From positions 930,001 to 994,000 of the forward strand of contig JACDTU010000007.1 in NCBI GenBank assembly GCA_022376465.1: a DNA stretch of 64,000 nucleotides, in the 5' to 3' direction. The notes under the pieces are model-generated. The model saw only the letters and a program-made list of their open reading frames with translations, was not told where the DNA came from and searched no databases. The position numbers were made by a program, and so were the translations under genes. The stretch's first letter is position 1; each line of letters starts with the position of its first letter. The DNA is from Cubamyces lactineus. Its lineage: Eukaryota > Basidiomycota > Agaricomycetes > Polyporales > Polyporaceae. Below, in pieces: positions 1-11,789 of this stretch.

Positions 1-813
1 TCCTCGCGTTGCTCGCGACGAGCAGCATCAGTATTCTCTGCTTTGGCTCGAGTTTCATCGGGAGTGGAGAGCTGTGGGGTTGGCTCCAGAACATCGTGGG
101 CGTGTCCAACCAGGTAAGTCGAGTTCTCGATCGTCGCGGTATAGAATAGAGCTGACATACTTGGTAGATCGCGTGGTTGTCAATTGGGCTCGCGAGCTGG
201 AAGTTCAGGCGTGCTTGGGTGCGCCAAGGTCGCCCCTTGAGCGAGATGAAGTTCAGGGCAGGATGGACATGGCCTTGGGGCCCGTACTTCGTCGTATGCA
301 TCCTTCAATCACGTATATGTCGTAGCTTTCGCTGACAGCACGCATGCAGGTCATCTCCGTCACCGCGCTTATCATCAGTGAGTAGTTGCTCCAACGCGCA
401 GCACAATCTATGTATGAGCCACGGCTGACAACAAATCATTACTAGTCCAAGGATGGTCCTCCGTCATACCCGAGTTCTCCGCGGTCGACTTCGTGTCGTT
501 CTACATTGAGATACCCGTCATGATTGTGATGTACATCGCCTGGATGCTCCTCAAGCGCCCCAAACCAGCTTCCGCCTCGACCGTTCCCCCAACCGCCTCT
601 GAATCTGACGCGCAGCCCGCCGAGCGCCAGAGTCTCGGCCGCAGGATATGGCAGTTCCTGACGTACCACGACAACGTGGACATCCGGACGGTCGATTTGA
701 AACGCGACGAGTATGTGGAGGAGGAAGAGGATAGAGTAGACGATGAGCGGAGAGAGGCGAAGTTGAAGGGCCGCTGGGGTCCGCTTTGGAGAGTGTACTA
801 TGCTGTTGTATGA
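1..813 (+). CDS. Amino-acid permease (APC superfamily), 3' end only
   Basis: This is the C-terminal part of a plasma-membrane amino-acid/H+ symporter; the gene starts left of the window. Exon 1-113 encodes a transmembrane stretch ending GWLQNIVGVSNQ. An intron at 114-167 follows, then an exon encoding IAWLSIGLASWKFRRAW and GRPLSEMKFRAGWTWPWGPY, which is typical of fungal GAP1-type permeases. Two more short introns (about 292-350 and 380-447) precede the last exon, with the last membrane helix (SFYIEIPVMIVMYIAWMLL) and a charged cytosolic tail rich in Glu, Asp and Arg. The stop is TGA at 811-813. The tail is the usual site of ubiquitin-dependent turnover in this family (family knowledge). Substrate range cannot be read from this fragment. 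Confidence 0.88.
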
Positions 814-1141
814 GTCGTACCGTCGGGATTACGATCATGAATGATCACGATATCTTTTATCACTATCCGAACTTGTTGGATACAGTAGGTATCGTTGTGA
901 GAGTGAGGCCTAGAGCTACTACGATCTGCGCCGTGACTTGCCATATCCAGGCGGGACCAGGTGCTGTGACGAGGATACACGCAGGGCCCAGTTGTGGACT
1001 CTTGCACAGTTGCGATATCTTCCAGCGTCAGGACAGGCACTACGTATGCTTTCAGCACGCGGGCTGCGTACAAACACAACAACAGCATTGTGCGCATATC
1101 ACAACTTCTCACCCAAACAGATTCTATTCAACCGACCGCGA
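814..1141. other. Intergenic spacer
   Basis: This is 328 nt between the permease stop and the aldo-keto reductase start. It should hold the terminator of one gene and the promoter of the next. I see no clear TATA box, repeat or reading frame with coding character. Confidence 0.6.
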
Positions 1142-2558
1142 ATGTCCGTGAGCATTTCGGATCCGGAGTCGTCAGGGCTGTCGAGCCTCGCCTCCAAGGT
1201 CCGCCTATCCTCGGGTACGCCACTTTTGTGCATGAAAATGGTCTGGGCATAGTGCAGAGACTAACGTTATGTTGATAAATATATTCGTCTAGGCTATGAG
1301 ATGCCCCGGCTCGGCTTTGGTGTGTACCAGAACTACACCACGCACGAATCGGTCTTGGAAGCGTTCAAGGCCGGATATAGGTTAGGTTCCCCTTGTCTTC
1401 ATACGAGGGGCGAGGTTAACACGCCGGAACTGCTAGACATATCGACTCCGCCCAAGCGTACAGGAACGAAGCGCACGTCGGCTCTGCGTTCCGCGAAAGT
1501 GGTCTGCCTCGCGAAGAGGTTTTCATCAGTGCGCAGCGTTCAGAGGTAGACGGACCGTCATGTGCATGAGAAGCTGATATTCTTGTTTTCCGTTGCAGCT
1601 ACCAAGTGTATCAGCAAGACGCATGGATACGAGACCACCCTGCGTGCCGTGGACGTTTCCCTGGAGCGCTTCGGTCTGGGTATGTCTCCCCCGCTCTCCG
1701 AAGTTATGGCGAATTCCAACTTAGATGGCGACATTGATCAAAGTTTGCTAACCCCCGTTCTAGACTACGTAGACCTCTACCTGATCCACGACCCGTACAA
1801 AGGGAAGGAAATGCGCCTGCAGACGTATAGAGCCCTCCTCGACGCACAGAAGGCGGGCAAGATTCGAACGGTCGGCGTGTCTAACTTGTAAGGGTTTATC
1901 AGCGTTTGAAGAGGGCCCTTTGGCCGGCATCGCGTATGTATTACTGATAGAACGCGCCCGTCATGGCAGCGGCGTGAAGCACCTGGAAGAGATTCGCGAA
2001 GCCGGCTTGCCTATGCCTTCTGTCAACCAGATAGAAGTGCGCGCGACCTCCGCATACAACCGTGTGGCGTACATCATCGTTGACTCACAAACCTATGGCA
2101 ACAGCTGCACCCTTTTTGCCAACAAAAACCGATTGTGGCTTATTGCCGGACGCACGGGATAGTCATCGAGGCATATTCGCCTCTGGTACGAGGGAAGCTC
2201 GACCATCCTGTATTTACACAGCTAGCGGCGAAGGTGAGTAGTCTGAGTAATCTTTAGAAAGGTATAAAGCACTTACGGCCATCCACCTTGGTCACAGTAC
2301 GGAAAAGATCCAGCTCAGATCCTACTGCGATGGTCTCTACAGCGAGGGTAAGCAAGAATTGCGACTGAAAAAAAAACAGAAACAAACTGTGCATTCTCCA
2401 GCTTTGTACCACTCCCGAAGTCCGCGACACCGGCGCGAATCCACTCGAATACCAAGCTGTACAACTGGTCTCTTGACGAGGATGACATGAAGCAGCTTGA
2501 CGCCCTTGATAAGGGCAAGGAGGGCGCGGTAACGTGGAATCCTGTAGATGCTGAGTAA
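1142..2558 (+). CDS. Aldo-keto reductase
   Basis: This is an NAD(P)H-dependent aldehyde/ketone reductase of the AKR superfamily, with a single TIM-barrel domain and a cytosolic location expected. The start ATG at 1142 gives MSVSISDPESSGLSSLASKV; intron 1215-1292 then joins in frame to GYEMPRLGFGVYQN, the family's first strand. The catalytic tetrad can be followed across the exons: Asp and Tyr in HIDSAQAYRNEAHVG, Lys in SATKCISK, His in DLYLIHDPYKG. Later motifs are GKIRTVGVSN, PSVNQIE, IEAYSPLVRGK and the NADP-binding segment near YGKDPAQILLRW and SATPARI. The protein ends WNPVDAE, with TAA at 2556-2558. There are at least six introns. Its physiological substrate is not evident. Confidence 0.9.
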
Positions 2559-2960
2559 GTAGTCGCGGAGCAATGTGTGGTTTATTTCTATACGGAGAAA
2601 GAGGATCTGCGCGGTCTGCGCTACTTCCCTGGTGCGTTAGGGTGCGTCATATGTGATTCCCCGAGGCGATGCAAATCTGTTAACGACCGGGGTTCAGACG
2701 GCCATGGTCCGGAGATATATGCCAGATTTGTCATGTTGACCGGAGGCGTCGACAATTTGACACAAGGAATTGGTATTCGCTCAGAACTTCCGGGCCCATG
2801 TAGGTGCCACTTCTGGATGGTCGGCGCTTGTATGCGATTCGGAGATGGCAGTTCTGTTCCCAATCTCAGGCTACAAGTTGAATGCGAAGGTCGAGAGGAG
2901 TCTGTGCGGATGGATATAGGCCGCGATGTATCAGCGACATGAGTACACGATATGCAAGAG
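2559..2960. other. Convergent intergenic spacer
   Basis: This is 402 nt between two genes that converge (aldo-keto reductase on + and UCH37-type peptidase on -). It presumably carries both 3' UTRs. No coding exon or repeat was recognised. Confidence 0.6.
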
Positions 2961-4156
2961 TTAGTCTTCGTCCATAAGCTCGCCCTTCTTTTTCCTCTCT
3001 ATCCGCTCCTGGAGCGCCTTCTTCGCGCCTTCCTTGGCCGCATCCAGCCTACCGGCCTTTGCCATGTTCAGCAGGAGGGCATGAATGAAGCCCAGGTAAT
3101 TGTGCTTGCGGAGGCTATTCTCGAACTGCAGCCCGATGCGTTAGTCAAACCGATATCTGTCTCGCTTGGCTCGCAGCTCAGACGTACCGCCCAACGTTCG
3201 CGTTTTGAGTTCTCGTTGGAGAGCTTAACGACGAGCTCAGCGGCTTCGGATTGGTGGCCAGCTGCCTGGAGCTGGGCGATTTGTTCTTGTAGACGTGGGA
3301 CAGGATCATCGTGAATCGCAAGGAGACTGAATTCGACCTGCTCTAATGTTAGATGCCGACTATATGAAGCTACGTGTAGTATGGTTCACTCACAGAGCCA
3401 GGCGGGTATGTCGCTATACGAGCTTGGATAACCTCTCTATACAGCGCTGTGTGTCAGCTTATGGGTGAGAGTTATCATATGATTGGTCCCTACCTTGCTT
3501 TGGCGACCCAACCTTCGCCACTCTCGGAAAACGCGCCATGCTTCACTGGCGCCTGCTTGAGGCCGTCCAATTCGTACACAGAGCCTCCGTATGGTAGATA
3601 TACTATGAAGTGGTACGCGTCCTCGGTGGTCTTCGGCAAGTCCAAGCCTTCTAGCGAGATCGCAGAAGGTGGCGAGAGCGCATTGTGCGCCTCGCGCAGC
3701 CAGTCGGAGCTCGTTATCGCCATACCGCTAGTCTGGGGATCCATCCCAGCGGTAAAGGTGAGGAGCTCCGCTAGTTGCGGGCCCATCTTGAGGCCGTGGA
3801 TGTTGCCAATCGCGTTCATAACAGCCAGCGTTGCGCACGCGTTATTCACGACTTGGTGCGCGAAGAAGCCCGGGAATTCCGGGTCATATTGGCCACCGCT
3901 GGAGGGCTCGCTAGATTCGCCGCCGACCCATTTGAACAAGAAGATGAGGGCGTGTAGAGGCTGCAGTTCTGCAAGTGCCTCAGGATCGAGTGAATACAGA
4001 TCGTCGACGACCAGTGGGACGCCCAAAGTCTTCAAGAGCTCCCTGGAATAGCACGTTAGCATATAGACATGCGACGAACGCCATTCTTGCCCACGTGAAG
4101 ACTCCGGGATCAGACTCGGTGAGTTGCCAGCCGCTGGAATCGTCATCTCCCGACAT
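2961..4156 (-). CDS. Ubiquitin C-terminal hydrolase, UCH37/UCHL5 type (peptidase C12)
   Basis: This is a cysteine deubiquitinase that in other eukaryotes docks on the proteasome lid receptor Rpn13 or on INO80 (family knowledge). The first exon encodes MSGDDDSSGWQLTESDPGVF; an intron (about 4045-4104) joins it to TELLKTLGVPLVVDDLYSLD and LHALIFLFKW, as in UCH37. The catalytic Cys lies in VVNNACATLAVMN, the catalytic His in DAYHFIVYLPYGG and the following Asp in YELDGLK. The C-terminal extension (SVEFSLLAIHDDPVPRLQEQ, then NYLGFIHALLLNMAK and a Lys-rich end) corresponds to the ULD tail that binds the proteasome, which separates it from short UCH-L1/L3 enzymes. The stop is at 2961-2963. It is divergent from MED31 across 263 bp. 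Confidence 0.93.
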
Positions 4157-4419
4157 TGCACCTATTCAAACGTCGAAAGACAGTGGCCGGGGACTGTGAT
4201 GGTTGGAGAACAAGCTGCAAAAGCAGCCGATTGTCGGTGCCACGGTCTGACGCGTCGCGCCGATCACGTGGAACTTCCACTCCGTTGGACATCCAAATTG
4301 GGACAATTGTTTGGCAACAGCTTCTGATCCAAACAACCGCCACTACCTCCCAATATCGCCACAGCCGTACTACTTGATCACACTGGCAAAAGCCAAATCC
4401 ACCTTTAGTCTGGTTCGCG
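4157..4419. promoter_or_regulatory. Divergent promoter region between UCH37-type gene and MED31
   Basis: The two start codons face away from each other across 263 bp, so both promoters must lie here, perhaps shared. I see no canonical TATA box; the interval has mixed composition with a CCAAT-like stretch (ccaatat near 4353). Confidence 0.5.
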
Positions 4420-4962
4420 ATGTCACAAGCTGAGACTAACACGGATCTCAAAACTGCCAATCGTGCACGCTTTGAATTGGAGCTCGAATTCGTACAGTCC
4501 CTGGCAAACCCATTCTATCTCCACTCCCTTGCGCAACAAGGCATCCTCAATCAACCCAGCTTCGTCAATTTCCTGGAGTACCTCCTGTACTGGAAAGAAA
4601 AAGATTATGCTCGCTTTATTCTGTGCGTCTATGCGGTTTTCCGCGGCGGGTCGTCATAGCTGACGTGGCTATGTAGTTATCCACATGCCTTGCATCACCT
4701 AGAGCTGCTTCAACACGCGGAATTCAGAGCTGAGATTGGCAAAGACGAGTGGAGAGAGGCTCTCAACCAGAAGCAGTTTGATCATTGGCGCACATGGTAA
4801 TGCTACTTCAGCTCTGTTTGGTGATTTGCTCGCATATTGATGCCCGTCATCAGGCGTGCCGATTCCTCCAGTCGTGCCCAGGATGCGACAGCACCGGCCG
4901 ACTCGTTACCACCATCCGCTACATCCGAGACGCACAACATACCTTTGACCAACGGTTCTTGA
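4420..4962 (+). CDS. MED31: Mediator complex subunit 31 (SOH1)
   Basis: This small subunit of the Mediator middle module links transcription factors to RNA polymerase II in the nucleus. The three exons are 4420-4622, 4677-4796 and 4854-4962. The core motif is highly conserved: [68 protein letters not shown] and FDHWRTW. The first join (ATT CT|T TAT CCA) restores the family signature ILYPH, and the second (TG|G CGT) restores WR. A short Ser/Ala-rich tail ends NIPLTNGS, stop TGA 4960-4962. The size (about 143 aa) is normal. Confidence 0.95.
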
Positions 4963-5286
4963 ACTGTCGTCGCACTGTATCTCTCCTCCCGACATCGCAG
5001 GTTGCTTCTGATGTACACTATGTTACCCGATATCTGTATCATATCCAGCCACAATCTCTTCGTTCAAAGTATGGCTGAACAAAGAGCGACCCATCCGCCC
5101 GTGTAGTCTAACATGTGGAGGATGAAGCCCTGTGTTGCACGAGACCTACATAATTACTCGCTCGCTAAGTACATCCTCTCCCATTACCCTATAGTAATCT
5201 GCCCTCATCAATGTGCGGAAACGCAAAAAGCGCATACTAAATAATGTCCGAAACGCGGGTATAAACTCTGCCCATACAAACGCATA
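4963..5286. other. Convergent intergenic spacer
   Basis: This is 324 nt between the stops of MED31 (+) and the SLC35C2-like gene (-). It should contain the two 3' ends. No other element was recognised. Confidence 0.6.
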
Positions 5287-7183
5287 TCATCGATCATCAA
5301 ACCCTTCCTCTCTCCACGCTTGCTGCGTATGCGTCGGGTCCTCTTCCATGTACGGGGGCGGCAAGGAGTTCGTCCGTTCCGGTTTTGGTGGGTGGTCATC
5401 GGGCTCGGAGCCCTCGTCATCCTCAACGGAGAAGAGCAGCTGGCCATTGCTATGTCGAACCTCCGAGTCCTTGTTCACGTGCATAAGATGCAGGTTATAT
5501 TGAGAACGATTGGGTACTTACCTGTCGTACCTCGGGCTCCTCGTCTTCATCTTCGTGAGTGTGCTCGTCGACATCATCGGTGAGTCGCTGCAGCTCGCTC
5601 CTGTAGCCCGTTTCCAGCGCGACCTCCCCGTCGATCACTTCTTCCTCTGGTAAGGGGTTTCCATGAGGGTCTAATGCGATGTTCTTGTCCATAGATCTCT
5701 TGTACTTGTGATACGTATACAGTGCGATACCTATAATCCAACACAGGGACATCAGATCAGCTGTAGCTAGAATGGACATGAAGACTCCTTACCGCAAGCC
5801 GTGATGGCTACGCCGGTGATGTTCAGAGGCGTCAACTCGTCTCCAAAGAACCAAGCTGCACATATGATCGTGGTAACCTCTTTAGCGATGCCGGCGATTG
5901 ACATAGGTACGACGCCGGCGCGCTGGATGATGCTACGGCACGAACGCGTCATTGATCTGCCATGCGGATTATCGTAATGGAGACGTACTAGAACTCGCTG
6001 AGCACCATGCAAAACGCCAGCACCCCAGGGCAAAACAGGAAGAACAACGTCTTGAAGGCCTCGCCAGGGGTAGCAAAGAAATGGCTGCTAAACACCTTGC
6101 CCCAGCCATCAATCAACACGGATGTGACGGCAAGCGTGATCCCCATGATGGGAGCAAGCCAGAAGAGTGTGGACGCGGGGTTGCTCATTCCCATCTGTTT
6201 GTTTCGCAGGAGAAGTTGTGTCAAACTCCACCTGAGGCCGCCGAGAGCGCTGGCGCTGGTGACCAGGAGGAATCCCGTAAGGACGAAGTGTGTCTCGGTC
6301 GCGACCATGAGGAGAACTCCCACGCAGATGAGGATGATGACCCCAACTAAGCGAAAGGAGAATGATTCCAGGCGGAGAAGGAACGCGAACAGCAGGACGA
6401 ATACTAAGGACGATGACTTGCACATCGCTGGCGATCTATACGTTAGGAACATTGCAGGCTTCGGAGTTACCTGAGATACGTACTGTAGAAAGATAGCGTG
6501 ATTAATTTGAGGGATAGGTTAGAGAAACCGATGTCCAGCCCAGTGGTAATCCCAGTAGGAACGGCCTTACGGCTACAATGGTCGTCAGCATTATGTATTG
6601 CAACAAGCGTTAGTGGGTTGTTATAGCCCAGATGCCTGTCATACGCAGCAGGACAGTACGCAGCCCATGTCATACGCACGTGCGCGAATGAAACAGACGA
6701 CTCGGGGCACAACGCCAACGACTATGGTCGTTCACTGTTGCCGAGCCTGGAGGGACTTACATGTAGTCTACGCGGCTTGGATTCTGATCTGGCTTGAAGC
6801 GTTGCGGCATCGTGTACCGTAGAAGTGACGCAAGGGCGAATTGCACCCACATATGGATGGTGGTGACGAAGAGGGGCGACGGAAACCCGAAATGTTCTGG
6901 TGAGAACATCCACTTGTTGTACACGGAAAGCATGGTCGCGAAGAAGAACCTGGGTGATCATCATCAATTTTTGGCCGCAGAGAACGCTGTCTAGGCCTTC
7001 GGCCTACCATGAAGCTATGAACAATGAGTTAATGAGCGCGTTTGTCCACCACAGCCGTTTCTTCTCCGCCAAGGAGGCCAGGTGTACGGTTCGTTCATAG
7101 CTAATCGGTGACGCCGGACGACCGTCTGCTGAGTAACGGTATGAGTCTGGGCTGGTGCTAGGAGGCTGTTGTGGGCTCGGCAT
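5287..7183 (-). CDS. Nucleotide-sugar/triose-phosphate-type transporter, SLC35C2/YMD8-like
   Basis: This is a multi-pass carrier of the drug/metabolite transporter superfamily, expected in Golgi or ER membranes. The start is placed at 7183 (MPSPQQPPSTSPDS) because an in-frame stop lies just upstream. The first recognisable core is LWWTNALINSLFIASWYFFA and MLSVYNKWMFSPEHFGFP, followed by MWVQFALASLLRYRMPQRF. The family signature VPTGITTGLDIGFSNLSLKL with ITLSFYTMCKSS follows. Further hydrophobic segments are LVFVLLFAFLLRLE, VIILICVGVLLMVATET, LTGFLLVTSASALGGLRW, IMGITLAVTSVLIDGW, LFFLFCPGVLAFCMVLSEF and TTIICAAWFFGDELTPLNIT. The C-terminus is a long acidic cytosolic tail ending AWREEGFDDR. It has at least six introns. 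The transported substrate is unknown; a homolog in animals influences Notch fucosylation (family knowledge). Confidence 0.88.
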
Positions 7184-8103
7184 TTGGGCGAGCTCATGAG
7201 TGTTCGTAGTGCAAAGTCACGTTCCTCGAGATCACACCTCTGCTGGCAACATCTGAGATCTGGGTGCACTGCCGCCTAATCCTAATGGAGCAGAATTTCC
7301 CAGGGCTATGAAAGACGCTGACGATTGAGTAAGGCGGTGATAGACGCTGAAGTAAGTACAGCTAAGTGCAGAATTAGTAACCAAGCACTAGGATGGGCGC
7401 GTGGTAACGGTGCAGTGTCCCCTCAGGAGGCTTTCTTAGACTTCACCACCACTAGTGCAGGCATGCTTATCTGCCCCTCCACCTCACCGCCCTTCGCACA
7501 CCATCAGAAAGGTTCAGGTAATTGTGAATTCGCTGATTCTCCTCCTTCTCGGCAGCTGCATGACGCTTAGGAATAGTCCTGGGGCTATCGTAATCATGAT
7601 AGGTCAGCCAGGACTTTCGAAGCGGTCTGTTGACTACTCGTTCGTCCTGCGGCAGTGCGTCTCTCGTCAAGCACGTTTTTGTGCGCTCCCGGAATACTAC
7701 GTCTGTGGCTACTTTGGCTTCGATTTCGTTCGGGCGGTGTTCTTTCCGTGATACCAGCACCCAGGCGTATTCGGCGGGTCCTGCCCGCCACCTTAGCCTA
7801 GCTGCTCACCGCTGCTGCAGTGGGTCCGAGAACCAAAACACAGCAATATGCGACTGCGTAAAACCTGGGTGCCGCCCTGAAACTGTACGTTTACCCGCAT
7901 GTTTCAGGACGTAACGTAACGTTAGCGCCCGTAGCCATTCTCCACGGCGTCTATGCATCGCGACTCCGCGAGTGCGATCGTGATCACTAGCTGGCTGGCG
8001 CTAGCAGAAAATGCGAAAGAGTCTTTAGTCGCGACTCGTCTATATAAGGGGCCACCTACATGAGCTTCAGCATCTCACACATACCTCCAGGCCGTTCGCC
8101 ATC
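7184..8103. other. Divergent intergenic region, 920 nt
   Basis: This separates the SLC35C2-like gene (-) from the zinc-cluster regulator (+), so it must hold both promoters. Apart from the TATA box at 8041 I found no convincing exon, repeat or RNA gene; the open frames here are short and lack family motifs. Confidence 0.55.
8041..8047 (+). promoter_or_regulatory. TATA box of zinc-cluster gene
   Basis: The string tatataa lies 63 bp before the ATG at 8104 and is followed by a GC-rich block and a CT/AC-rich leader, as expected for a fungal core promoter. Confidence 0.55.
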
Positions 8104-9548
8104 ATGTCTAACATCGAGTTCGTCATCGAAGCACCCCAATCCTCTCAACAGAACAAGAAGCGTCCACGACTTGTTACCTCTTGCGACCATTGGTATGCGA
8201 CCGTTCATCGTGCAATCACCGCTGTCGTATGCTGACGCCTGGTTTACACCTTCAGTCGCGTGAAGAAAATCAAGTGCATCCAACAGCCCTCCGCGGGGGC
8301 CTGTGAAGCATGCAGCGCCGCCAACCTCCCCTGTCTCTATCGGGACCGCGAGCAGTACTTTGCTGAACGGGCCCGTACACTCTCAGGGCTACCGTCCGCA
8401 GTCAGCGACGCGTCGTCGGTCGAGCAGACTGGGGTCCAGCTCTCCGTCATTAACACGGCAGCCCCTCCCAGCTCTCGCGGGACGCCAAAGGTGGACGCGC
8501 CGATACCCGTCACTCCCACTCGCGTGCCCAATCCTGGATACTATCCGTACGTCGACATGGACGCCCTAGACTTTGGTCCGTTTCAAGACCTCCTCGGCAG
8601 CTTTGGTGCGCACGGCACGCAGTCCAGCTTGTACGCCTTTCTGTTGCCTCTGTGCGGCTCACGAATACTGACACGCGATGTTCTGCCCTCAGAGAGGATC
8701 CCCTCCGATCCTTGGCATGGTGCCCGCCTCGCACATCTGCATCGGGATTCGGCCTACCGTTGTCGCCTCCAACACCACCTTCTCCGCTTCTCCCGCCGTT
8801 GTCGACTGGCCTGTTCGATCCAATCGAGCCGGCTCAGCCGCACCCCAAACTCATGATGGATTTCATTCACGTTTTCTTCGAGAACTTGGGCACGACTTAC
8901 ACGTTCCTCTGCCCTGCGGCCATATGTCAAGACTTCCTCAATCGCAGGCTATCCCCGCTACTTGCCAACGCATTGGCGGCCGGCGCTGCCGAGTCAGTCG
9001 ACGCTTATTCTGTTTGTCGTCCGCGAGGAGAGGCGCTGAGTTAACTTGCCGTCTTACAGCTACAGCACCATTCCGGAAGTCCACCACATTGGTGCGGCTA
9101 ACGTCACTGATGTTTATTGTCAAGTGGCAAAGGTATTGTTTCCACGGCGCTTCGACTTCTTCTGCGGATTAACCGTTGCCTTCAGTATCTAATTCCCCTG
9201 GGGGGCCCTCCGCCGTCGCTTGAAAATCTCCACGCCCTCATGGTACTCGCATGGGTCGAGTACAAGCGAGGGCAGCATGTTGTATTCGAGGCCTACGCTC
9301 GGGTGCGTCTCTTGCCCCTCTGATCCACCGACTCTCCGAACGCATCATTGACTATCTAGCTACAGACATCGATACGCCTAGCGGCAGACCTCGAGATCAC
9401 GCCATCCGAGCTGCCGAAGCTCACCCAAAGCATCGACGACCGCATGACGTGCCTGCTCAAGGCGACACTCGAGAACATCCAGCTCATGGGTCGCATGCTG
9501 GCCGCGTCGGACTCTGCGTTGCGGGACAACGCTGTCTGGCACGGGTAA
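8104..9548 (+). CDS. Zn(2)Cys(6) fungal-type transcription factor, unusually short
   Basis: This is a predicted nuclear DNA-binding regulator. Exon 1 (8104 to about 8192) encodes MSNIEFVIEAPQSSQQNKKR and then TSCDH; splicing to the exon at about 8257 rebuilds CDHCRVKKIKC, then CEACSAANLPC, giving the six zinc-cluster cysteines. A Ser/Pro-rich linker follows, then PHPKLMMDFIHVFFENLGTT and LNRRLSPLLANALAAG. The middle homology region appears as ENLHALMVLAWVEYKRGQHV and, after an intron, IRLAADLEITPSEL, matching the helix pair of the fungal_trans domain. The stop (AVWHG, TAA 9546-9548) comes soon after, so the protein is only about 350-380 aa, whereas most members are 600-900 aa. Either it is a genuinely short regulator or it has lost its C-terminus. 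Exon borders in the middle are uncertain. Confidence 0.75.
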
Positions 9549-10096
9549 ACTTGCCCCCGTCGGATCTTGTAGACGACCAGCGCGCCAGCCGCTGATGCCG
9601 ATAGCGCGTGGGTGTGTTGTACTGTATTGAGAGTGAGAGCGGGGAACTGCCGTCGGGATACGGCGGAGCACTGCTTGATGGATGGTATGATTTTCGGATG
9701 GCGGGTGGGTGGGATGTCTGATACGGGAGAGAGAGGAGTTTCCATTCAGTCGATCGCCCAAAACTAGATTGCGTTGGCCCCCTCACGGCCACCCCAGGAT
9801 TTTCTGTACCATTCTATGATTCCACTGCACAGATCGACTACGTACATAATAGCAGATACCCCTTTACAAGTTTGTACTTTGTCATGCACGCGTGAGCAGC
9901 CACGGGCACGGGGACTCTGCTGACTACAAACACCCACGATCAGGAGTGTATGCACTGTATGGTCGCCACGATCGTGCACATGGCTGAGGCATGATCGACA
10001 TCTTGGTCAGCGCTACTGGCTTACTACGTCTAGGTCACTCGCCGCTTACATTTCTCTTTTCCTTCACAGGTACGGTCGCAGTGCCTTTGATCCATC
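9549..10096. other. Intergenic region
   Basis: This is 548 nt after the zinc-cluster gene. It probably contains its 3' UTR and the promoter of the small gene that follows. No repeat or RNA gene was seen. Confidence 0.5.
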
Positions 10097-10650
10097 ATGG
10101 AGGCACTTACTCGAGCACGCGAGGCGCAGCACACGAGACCAGTGATCGGTTCTTAGCGACACGTTCAGCACTCCGGACAAGTGGCACTGCAGTGGACCCA
10201 CAGGCCGTCCGGAACACCAGCTCGCCATCTCCTGTCCTCAAGCGTTCCCGTCCTGCCGGTGGGTCAACTTCGCAGCTAGCGTAACGGCATCCCGACTTTC
10301 CATCGCGGCTACCTTGTTTGAGAAATTGATGTCAGAGGAAAGCTCCCTCACCGTGTGCAGGCGAACGGACGGTCTCCTAAGTCCAACGGCTCAAAGTCGG
10401 AAGCGATAGCCTATCTCAACGCGTGCAGTGCATCCCCTCGCCATTACGCACTCGCCAGGGCTCGCGACCTGATCGACATGTGCACCACGAGCGCTGCGCA
10501 CTTTCCTGGGGGTCCTTGAGCCTTGACGGCCCTCGAGCGATCCTCGGTCCCCGATCCTCGCCTAGCGGGGAGAGAAACTGGCCCTCACGCGAACCGGGGG
10601 ATGCTGAGCCTCTGTTGGCGGTGGTGAAAGCCCGGACGCTCGCACATTAG
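10097..10650 (+). CDS. Possible small unknown protein, four exons
   Basis: I do not recognise this protein. A hand-built model gives one uninterrupted frame: exon 10097-10148 (MEALTRAREAQHTRPVI), intron 10149-10192, exon to 10262 (VDPQAVRNTSSPSPVLKRSR, then PAGG), intron 10263-10335, exon to 10479 (GKLPHRVQANGRSPKSNGSK, SEAIAYLNACSASPRHYALA, RARDLID), intron 10480-10565, and a last exon ending PLLAVVKARTLAH with TAG at 10648-10650. All junctions use GT and AG, but the second donor (gtcaac) is weak and the first intron is only 44 nt. The product would be about 130 aa, basic, with no signal peptide. Without a homolog or transcript this remains a proposal. Confidence 0.3.
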
Positions 10651-11789
10651 ATCCGGAACCCTGCGCAGTACCACTACGTGCTCCCGGCACACGCGGAATT
10701 AGTCTAAGGCGCAACGACTCAGAGGGGAGGCGGCTCTGTTTCTGAACTTGAATCGCGCGGCAGCCTGCCAAGCTCCTGGGTCTTCTGAGCTTTCGTTTCG
10801 ACGGTCTCGCACCAGGCCCGTAGCCACAATGATGCTTGGGGGACTTCTAGCAGCACTGTAGCACGGTGATCGAACGGGCACCGAGGGATCGTCCATTCGA
10901 TGGGACACCCAGGGCGCGGGGGCGGGCCTGCACGCGATCAATATTCGAGTGGGTACCGGCGTACCGCTCACGCTAAACTGGAAGAAACCACGATTCGAGC
11001 GCACATACGCGTATACGTACGACACGGTGCCCACGCCGTCGCCCGCATCGCATGATCGACGCGTCTCCAGCGCGCTGTGCAGCGCGGATTCCTGTGCTGT
11101 GCCAGTGGGGAGTCGGAGTCGGGACCGTGTCTTCGGTACTAGAACGCGCTGCTGTGCACTGGCACGCGCACGGGGGCTGCCAGGGGAACGATGAGTAAAA
11201 TGAGTAAGTCGGTGCGTGCCGCTCACGTAGTACGTTGGCTAAATCTGATGGCCCCTTTCTTTTCGAACAGGGTCCAACTCCCGGTCCGAGCAATCGACGA
11301 CGCCTTCGTCCCTCCGGTGTTGCTTTTCCGCGGAGGGGAACGACAAACGGGGTGGGGGCTTCCTGCGCTGTCCCGCCCGTCCCCGCCCGGTGGTACGACT
11401 CAGAGTCTCGGAGACGGGAGACGGGTGCGAGCTTCATTTTCGATAAGTTATGCATTATTGCCAGCGATGCGATCGGCGGCTCCGTACAATACATCGCGAT
11501 CCGGATCATACATAGGTACAGCGCTGCGTCGGGGAACTAACAGAGCATTGAGCGAGAGCAGTGAGGGTACATAGTATGCGTACAATATTCATGACAGACA
11601 GACAGATCGCACCAGGGAAATGACAGGGCACAAGCCTCTGGCCCCAATGCGGGCCTCGGCTTCCGAAATACACTCCAAACCAACGAACGAGGCGCAGGAG
11701 CCCGCTGTGAGAACTAGCTCGCTGGCTCACCGTTCATCCTATCGTACCACCACGCCCGTGGAATTCGCGCTGCGCCGGGACTCGGCATC
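10651..11789. other. Gene-poor stretch, 1.1 kb
   Basis: GC-rich DNA with overlapping open frames on both strands, none with recognisable motifs or codon preference distinct from its shadow frames. It probably includes the 3' end of the CipC-like gene on the right. Confidence 0.45.
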
